NCBI RefSeq assembly: GCF_007954425.1 | Contig: NZ_CP042345.1 | Span: 2,106,001 to 2,170,000, forward strand | Length of the DNA: 64,000 bases | Direction: 5' to 3' | Source: Novosphingobium ginsenosidimutans | Lineage (GTDB): Bacteria; Pseudomonadota; Alphaproteobacteria; Sphingomonadales; Sphingomonadaceae | Part shown: piece by piece, positions 59,215 to 64,000 of the stretch | Layout of the letters: the number at the start of each line of letters is the position of its first letter | Numbering within the stretch: the first letter of the stretch is position 1 | Notes under the pieces: model-generated | Told to the model about the DNA's origin: nothing | The model's database searches: none | What the model saw: only the letters and a program-made list of their open reading frames with translations | Program-made: the position numbers and the translations under genes

Positions 59215-59780
59215 CATTTCAGGATCTGGTTCATCTCGATCAGGATCCCGTCAGGATCGAAGAAGTTGCAGCCCATCACCCGGATATCAGGCCCGCCATT
59301 GCGGCCGGGATAGACCTGCAGGCGCGGTTCGGCAGTGAAGGTTACGCCGGGCACTGCCCTGGCCGCCTTGCAGCGGCCTTCGACATCATCCGTGTTCATC
59401 ACGATCACCACGCCGCCGGGCCCCATGCGAGTGGGATAGGGCGCAGCCGACAGCTTCGGCTCGATCCACTGCATCAGTCCGATCCAGCCGACCCAGCCAT
59501 CATTGGCATTGAGCAGCACCAGCCGAGCCTTGGCCCCCGGCGGGCCGGCGGGCAGGGCAACGCCACTGGTTTCGACCACGGTGTCATAGTTGACCTTCAT
59601 GCCCACCACATCGCGGTACAGCTTCAGGCTGGCTTCCATGTCGCGGACAATCAGCGTGGTGCGTCGGACATCGGTCGGCACGCGCTCGGTGGGGGCTGTC
59701 ACCCCCGGTGCAGTCGGCTTGTCTTGGGCCTGGGCGCACGACGCTGCAGCCAAGGCCAGCAGCGGCAGAGCGAAGCGCAT
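59214..59780 (-). CDS. VOC (glyoxalase-like) protein, exported
   Basis: 188 residues from the ATG at 59780, which overlaps the CoA-transferase stop as TGATG. Signal sequence RFALPLLALAAASCAQAQ with a Cys that could be lipidated. The mature protein holds two beta-alpha-beta-beta-beta modules of the VOC superfamily: TTLIVRDMEASLKLYRDVVGM and GCNFFDPDGILIEMNQ. VOC folds can bind metal for isomerase, dioxygenase or lyase chemistry, but the export signal is unusual for a catabolic enzyme. Substrate unknown. Confidence 0.78.
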   Translation of the reverse strand: MRFALPLLALAAASCAQAQDKPTAPGVTAPTERVPTDVRRTTLIVRDMEASLKLYRDVVGMKVNYDTVVETSGVALPAGPPGAKARLVLLNANDGWVGWIGLMQWIEPKLSAAPYPTRMGPGGVVIVMNTDDVEGRCKAARAVPGVTFTAEPRLQVYPGRNGGPDIRVMGCNFFDPDGILIEMNQILK

Positions 59781-60961
59781 CACTGGCTCTCCTCAACAGC
59801 ACCGGAATCTATCAGGCTGGCGATCCGGTCAGCGGAATAGCCCAGGTCGGCCAGCACCGCGCGCGCGTCCGCGCCCGGCTTGGGCAAGGCACTCGGCGCG
59901 CCGGGGCGCTTGCCGTCCATCTCGAGCGGAATGGTCGGCAGCTTGGTCTGCGCGCCGGTATCAAGCGTGACCGGCTCCATGCCCCCGGCGTTGAGGTGGG
60001 GATCGTCGAACAGCTCCTCGGGCTTGCCGATCGGGGCAAAGGGCATGCCGGTGCCGTCCAGCTTGGCGATCACTTCGGCGCGGGTCATCTGGCCGACCAG
60101 CTCGCGGATGCGCGGCAGGATCCGGTCGCGCGCCAGGACGCGCTGGTTGTTGGCGCGGATGGTCTCGTCGGCCCACAGGTCGTCGAGGCCGAACAGTGCG
60201 CAGAACTTCTCCCACAGCGCATCGGTGACCACACCGATGAAGACCGGATCGTCCTGCGTCTCAAACACGTCGTAGATCGCCCAGGCCGAGACCCGCGCCG
60301 GCATCGGGGCGGCGGGTTTGCCCGTCACCGCAAACTGCGCCATGTGCTGGCCGACGAGGTAGGCCGTGGTCTCGAACAGGCTGGCCACCACCTTTTGCCC
60401 GCGTCCGGTGCGGTGGCGTTCCTCCAGCGCGGCAAGAATGCCGATCACCCCGAACATCCCGCCGGTCACATCGATTACGCTCGCCCCGGCGCGCAGCGGG
60501 CGCCCCGGCGGCCCGGTCATATAGGCGAGACCGCCCATCATCTGTGCAACCTCGTCCAGCGCAGTCCGCTGTTCATAGGGGCCGGGCAGGAAACCCTTTT
60601 CCGAGCAATAGATCAGCCGCGGATTGGTGCTGGCGAGGCTGTCATAGTCCAGCCCCAGCCGGTCGAGCGCGGTGGGGCGGAAGTTCTCGACCAGCACGTC
60701 GGCGTTGGCGCAGAGGTCCTTGGCCACGGAAAGACCATCGGCGGATTTGAGGTTGAGACAGATCGATTGCTTGCCGCGATTGTACATCGGGAAGTAGCCC
60801 GCACCGGAACCAAGCAGTCGCCGCGTCTGGTCCCCGCCGATCGGCTCGACCCGCACGACCTCGGCGCCCAGGCCGGCCAGGATATGACCGACCGTCGGCC
60901 CCATCACCATGTGGGTGAATTCGACCACCTTGATCCCGGCGAGAGGGGTGGGTGCGCTCAT
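59780..60961 (-). CDS. Family III (CaiB/BaiF) CoA-transferase
   Basis: 393 residues. LAGIKVVEFTHMVMGPTVGHILAGLGAEVVRVEP is the family start, followed by NRGKQSICLNLK and ADVLVENFRP. Family III enzymes move CoA between carboxylic acids. It is coupled by ATGA to an HMG-CoA-lyase-like gene. With the aconitase-family genes upstream, it probably activates a hydroxy-dicarboxylate such as citramalate to its CoA ester. That substrate is inference. Confidence 0.9.
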   Translation of the reverse strand: MSAPTPLAGIKVVEFTHMVMGPTVGHILAGLGAEVVRVEPIGGDQTRRLLGSGAGYFPMYNRGKQSICLNLKSADGLSVAKDLCANADVLVENFRPTALDRLGLDYDSLASTNPRLIYCSEKGFLPGPYEQRTALDEVAQMMGGLAYMTGPPGRPLRAGASVIDVTGGMFGVIGILAALEERHRTGRGQKVVASLFETTAYLVGQHMAQFAVTGKPAAPMPARVSAWAIYDVFETQDDPVFIGVVTDALWEKFCALFGLDDLWADETIRANNQRVLARDRILPRIRELVGQMTRAEVIAKLDGTGMPFAPIGKPEELFDDPHLNAGGMEPVTLDTGAQTKLPTIPLEMDGKRPGAPSALPKPGADARAVLADLGYSADRIASLIDSGAVEESQ

Positions 60962-61890
60962 GCCTCGGACTCCTTGGGGGCGATCCTTTCGTTGTAATCG
61001 AGCATCGGCCCGGCATCGGGCGTGAAGCCGTAGAGCGGCTCACCGGGGAGCGCTTCGGCGAGGATCTGGCGGACTTCCAGAAGTTTGGCGAGGTCGATTC
61101 CGGTCTTGAGGCCCATCGAATTGAGCATCAGCACCAGATCCTCGGTCACCAGGTTGCCCGAAGCACCGGGGGCATAGGGGCACCCGCCCAGACCGCCGAG
61201 CGAGGCATCGAGCGTGGTGATCCCCTCCTCCAGCCCGGCCAGCGCATTGGCCAGGCCGAGGCCGCGGGTATTGTGGAGGTGGAGCGTGGTGAGCTTGTCC
61301 CCCACTGCGCCGCGCACCTTGCCGATCAGCCGCTTGACCTGCGCCGGATCGGCATAGCCCGTCGTGTCGGACAGGCTGAACTCCTGCGCTCCGGCTTCGG
61401 CAGCGGCGGCGGCCAGGCGGACGACCTGCTCCTCGCTGACCGCACCCTCGATCGTACAGCCGAAGGCGGTTGAGAGTCCGACGGCGAAATGCACCCCGCC
61501 CGCATTGGCGATCTGCGCCACTTCGGCGATCTCGGCCAGCATCGCCGGGTGGTCCTTGCGGACATTGCGCAGCGAATGGGTCTCGCTCATCGAGAAGGGG
61601 ATCGACATGGCGTGGACCCCGGCCTCGACCGCCCGCGCCGCGCCTTTGGCATTGGGCACCAGCGCGACAACGTTGAGGCCCGGAATGGTCCGCGCAAAGG
61701 CGACCAGCTCCGCGGTGTCCGCCATCTGCGGCAGCAGGCTTGGCGGCACGAAGGAGCCGACCTCGATCTCTTTCACCCCGGCCGCCGCCTCGGCCGCGAT
61801 CCAGGCCTTCTTGGCTTCGAGCGACATGACCCGGTCAATCGACTGAAGCCCATCGCGCGGGCCGACTTCGGAGACGAGGATCTCGGTCAT
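60958..61890 (-). CDS. Hydroxymethylglutaryl-CoA-lyase-like enzyme
   Basis: 310 residues from the ATG at 61890. SEVGPRDGLQSI is the metal-binding start, TTLHLHNTRGLGLANALAG carries the second metal histidines, and GGLGGCPYAPGASGN holds the catalytic Cys. HMG-CoA lyase splits HMG-CoA to acetyl-CoA and acetoacetate; relatives act on citramalyl-CoA or similar. It overlaps leuD-like and CoA-transferase genes at both ends, so it acts in their pathway. Confidence 0.9.
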   Translation of the reverse strand: MTEILVSEVGPRDGLQSIDRVMSLEAKKAWIAAEAAAGVKEIEVGSFVPPSLLPQMADTAELVAFARTIPGLNVVALVPNAKGAARAVEAGVHAMSIPFSMSETHSLRNVRKDHPAMLAEIAEVAQIANAGGVHFAVGLSTAFGCTIEGAVSEEQVVRLAAAAAEAGAQEFSLSDTTGYADPAQVKRLIGKVRGAVGDKLTTLHLHNTRGLGLANALAGLEEGITTLDASLGGLGGCPYAPGASGNLVTEDLVLMLNSMGLKTGIDLAKLLEVRQILAEALPGEPLYGFTPDAGPMLDYNERIAPKESEA

Positions 61891-62492
61891 GCACGTTTCT
61901 CCAGGTAGACCCACGGCCGCGCGGCGCGATCCGTTTCGGTCCAGGCGGCGATGGCTTGGCGGTGCTTGAGCGTCAGGTCGATCGCATCGAGCCCTTCGAG
62001 CAGCATGGCCTTGGCCTCTTCGTCGATCACGAAGTGCCAGGTCTTGCCTTTGGCTGCGACAGTTTGCGCTGCCAGGTCGATCGTCACCATGGCCCATTGC
62101 AGCTCGCGCACGACCTCTTCGGGCAGTTCGACCGGCAGCAGGCCGTTGCGGATGCAATTGCTCTTGAAGATCGGGGCGAAGCTGGGGGCAATGATCGACT
62201 CGATCCCGAATTCGGCAAGCGCCCAGACGGCGTGCTCGCGGCTCGATCCGCAGCCAAAGTTCTTGCCGCCCAGCAGCAGGCGCGTGCCGATCGCATCGCG
62301 CTGGTTGAGCACGAAGGAAGGATCGGTGATGCGCTTGTCGGCATCGGTATAGCGCCACGGCGCGAACAGGCCGCCCGCCAGGCCGGTGCGCCCGGTACTG
62401 CGCATTTCGCGGCTGGGGATGATCGTGTCGGTATCGATGTTGTCGATCAGCAGCGGCACGCCGGGGCTGGCGATGGTCGAGACAGGCTTCAT
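61887..62492 (-). CDS. leuD: Aconitase-family hydratase, small subunit (LeuD-like)
   Basis: 201 residues from the ATG at 62492. LLIDNIDTDTIIPSREMR and LLGGKNFGCGSSREHAVWAL are the swivel-domain signatures of isopropylmalate isomerase small subunits. It pairs with the large subunit directly upstream (ATGA overlap). It may belong to leucine synthesis, but its operon with CoA-transferase and lyase genes argues for a catabolic dehydratase such as citramalate/mesaconate hydratase. Confidence 0.85.
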   Translation of the reverse strand: MKPVSTIASPGVPLLIDNIDTDTIIPSREMRSTGRTGLAGGLFAPWRYTDADKRITDPSFVLNQRDAIGTRLLLGGKNFGCGSSREHAVWALAEFGIESIIAPSFAPIFKSNCIRNGLLPVELPEEVVRELQWAMVTIDLAAQTVAAKGKTWHFVIDEEAKAMLLEGLDAIDLTLKHRQAIAAWTETDRAARPWVYLEKRA

Positions 62493-63856
62493 GACGCCAA
62501 GACCTTGCGGGGATCCGCAATCACGCCGGCCAGCGCCGAGGCTGCGACCACTTCCGGGCTGGCGATATGGGTGCGGATGCCGGGGCCCTGGCGGCCTTCG
62601 AAATTGCGATTGGTGCTGCTGATCGTCCGGCTGCCGGGTTCGAAACCTTCGCCGCCGGCATAGAAGCACAGCGAGCAGCCCGAATTGCGCCACTCAAACC
62701 CGGCGGCGGTGAAGACCTGATCGAGCCCCTCGGCCTCGGCCGCACGCTTGACCGCCATCGATCCGGGTACGACCAGCGCCTTCTTGATCGAGGGGGCGAT
62801 GTGCTTGCCCTTGAGCAGCGCAGCGGCGCGGCGCAGGTCGGAGAGGCGGCTGTTGGTGCAAGACCCGATGAAGGCCGCGTCGATCGGGGTTCCGGCGATC
62901 GGCTGTCCGGCATTGAGGCCGATGTATTCATGGACCCGCGGCGGTCCCTGAGGAATGCGCGCGTCGATGGCGATGGCCTGTTCCGGGCTGGTGCCCCAGG
63001 ACACCATCGGGGCAAGGCCCGATGCATCGATCTCGATCTCCCGGTCGAACCGCGCATCGGGATCGCTGACAAGGCTCGACCAGTAAGGCGCATCGAAGCT
63101 GGCGGGCGCATATGGCCGCCCGGCCAAATAGGCAAAGGTCGCCGCATCGGGTACAATGATCCCGGTCATGGCCGCAAACTCGGTCGCCATGTTGCAGAGG
63201 GTCATGCGCCCTTCCATGTCGAGGCAGCGCACGGCCTCGCCAGCGAATTCCACCACGTGTCCGGCCCCGCCGCCCGCGCCGTGGCGAGCGATCAGGGCGA
63301 GCGCCATGTCCTTCGCCGTGACGCCGGATGGCAAGGCGCCGGTAAAGGTCACCCGCATGGTGCCGGGCCGGGCGAGCCGCAGGACGCCAGTGGCCATGGC
63401 GTGCTCGGCCTCGCTTGAGCCGATCCCCCAGGCGAGCGCGCCAAAGGCCCCCTGGGTGCAGGTATGGCTGTCAGGCGCGACCAGGGTCACGCCGGGCAGG
63501 ACGATGCCCTGTTCGGGCGAAATCACGTGGACGATGCCCTGATCGCGGTCGGTCACATCGAACAGGGTGATCCCGGCAGCCAGCGCTGCCTCACGGGTTT
63601 CGGTGATGAAGGCCTGACCACCGGGCATCAGTGTCTGGTCGCCGCGGCCCAGACGCGTATCGACGATGTGGTCCATGACCGCGAAAACCCGCGCCGGATC
63701 TTGAACCGGGCGGCCCGCCGCCGCCATCGACTTGAGCGCGGCGGCGCCGGTGCGTTCGTGCAGAAATATCCGGTCGATCGCGATCAGGGCTGCGCCGCCA
63801 GTGGTCTCTGCCACCCGGTGCGCGTCCCAGATCTTGTCGAACAGTGTCCGGCCCAT
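62489..63856 (-). CDS. leuC: Aconitase-family hydratase, large subunit (LeuC-like)
   Basis: 455 residues. Starts TLFDKIWDAHRVAE as in LeuC. Iron-sulfur ligands: IGSCTNSRLSDL and NSGCSLCFYAGGEG. DSHTCTQGAFGALAWGIGSSEAEHAMAT replaces the DSHTSTHGAFG of standard LeuC, and the C-terminus is GSRTISSTNRNFEGRQG. These variants fit a paralogue group of isopropylmalate-isomerase-like dehydratases found with CoA-transferases. The first gene of a tightly overlapping five-gene leftward operon. Substrate unproven. Confidence 0.87.
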   Translation of the reverse strand: MGRTLFDKIWDAHRVAETTGGAALIAIDRIFLHERTGAAALKSMAAAGRPVQDPARVFAVMDHIVDTRLGRGDQTLMPGGQAFITETREAALAAGITLFDVTDRDQGIVHVISPEQGIVLPGVTLVAPDSHTCTQGAFGALAWGIGSSEAEHAMATGVLRLARPGTMRVTFTGALPSGVTAKDMALALIARHGAGGGAGHVVEFAGEAVRCLDMEGRMTLCNMATEFAAMTGIIVPDAATFAYLAGRPYAPASFDAPYWSSLVSDPDARFDREIEIDASGLAPMVSWGTSPEQAIAIDARIPQGPPRVHEYIGLNAGQPIAGTPIDAAFIGSCTNSRLSDLRRAAALLKGKHIAPSIKKALVVPGSMAVKRAAEAEGLDQVFTAAGFEWRNSGCSLCFYAGGEGFEPGSRTISSTNRNFEGRQGPGIRTHIASPEVVAASALAGVIADPRKVLAS

Positions 63857-63865
63857 TGCCCGATC

Positions 63866-64000
63866 CTAGCCCTCAAAACTCCGCCAGTCGCGCGTTACCA
63901 GCTTTTCCTGGATCGCGGTGCGGGTTTCGAGCAGGCCGTTCCTGATCCAGTGCCAGGTGCGGCAGCGGTTCTGGCCATCGTCCGAAAGCTGGATCATCTC
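63866..64000 (-). CDS. C-terminal end of an unrecognised protein (starts beyond window)
   Basis: Forty-four codons plus stop are visible, with sequence MIQLSDDGQNRCRTWHWIRN near the window edge and ending VTRDWRSFEG. It is on the same strand and nine bases upstream of the leuC-like start, so it may be the first gene of that operon. I do not recognise the family from this fragment. Confidence 0.5.
   Translation of the reverse strand, partial: EMIQLSDDGQNRCRTWHWIRNGLLETRTAIQEKLVTRDWRSFEG

Overview
The window is a GC-rich alphaproteobacterial chromosome segment. Gene content and protein style point to the order Sphingomonadales (Novosphingobium, Sphingomonas or Erythrobacter relatives): a large TonB-dependent receptor, the sdhCDA order, an Rrf2/YezD sulfur-type module, and many four-base ATGA/GTGA gene overlaps. 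I saw no rRNA, tRNA, insertion sequence or CRISPR array. The genus cannot be fixed from the sequence alone.

Layout. 1-10 kb: the start of a D-amino-acid deacylase-type amidohydrolase, an adrenodoxin-reductase-type FprA, two tandem PAS-GGDEF-EAL-PilZ cyclic-di-GMP proteins, and a thioredoxin-reductase-like flavoprotein divergent from a TetR-MATE efflux pair. 10-15 kb: lepA, then an AT-rich island holding a three-gene operon of a DUF262 protein, a HEPN-type putative nuclease and a DNA cytosine-5 methyltransferase. This is the strongest candidate for an uncharacterised system. 15-20 kb: a terminase-small-subunit-like HTH protein, a MarR-like regulator, a RadC-type JAB protein, small hypothetical genes, a LuxR-type HTH protein with a C-terminal membrane anchor, and a diguanylate cyclase. 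20-32 kb: bamD, a PBP1a-type penicillin-binding protein, an Rrf2 regulator with YezD and a TonB receptor, recN, a GNAT acetyltransferase and ligA.

32-42 kb: a leftward operon (SDR, subclass B3 metallo-beta-lactamase, prmA, EamA transporter), then sdhCDA with no sdhB, a parDE toxin-antitoxin pair between two identical 46-bp repeats, a BlaI/BlaR1-like pair with two operator-like boxes, and an FMN-dependent alpha-hydroxyacid dehydrogenase. 42-56 kb: an exported protein, a zinc metallopeptidase, 3-hydroxybutyrate dehydrogenase, an M28 peptidase, guaB, an RsmB-type methyltransferase, a TPR protein, rppH, an HSL-type esterase, korAB, a YdjM-like membrane hydrolase and a DNA photolyase. 56-64 kb: a methyltransferase / coiled-coil / membrane-protein trio ending in a clear terminator, then a leftward overlapping operon of aconitase-family leuC/leuD-like genes, an HMG-CoA-lyase-like enzyme, a family III CoA-transferase and a VOC protein. 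That operon looks like a catabolic route for a branched dicarboxylate.

Most of the window is core metabolism and cell maintenance. Accessory signals concentrate at 12.1-15.2 kb (defence-like island) and 37.9-39.1 kb (repeats and toxin-antitoxin at the place where sdhB would be expected).
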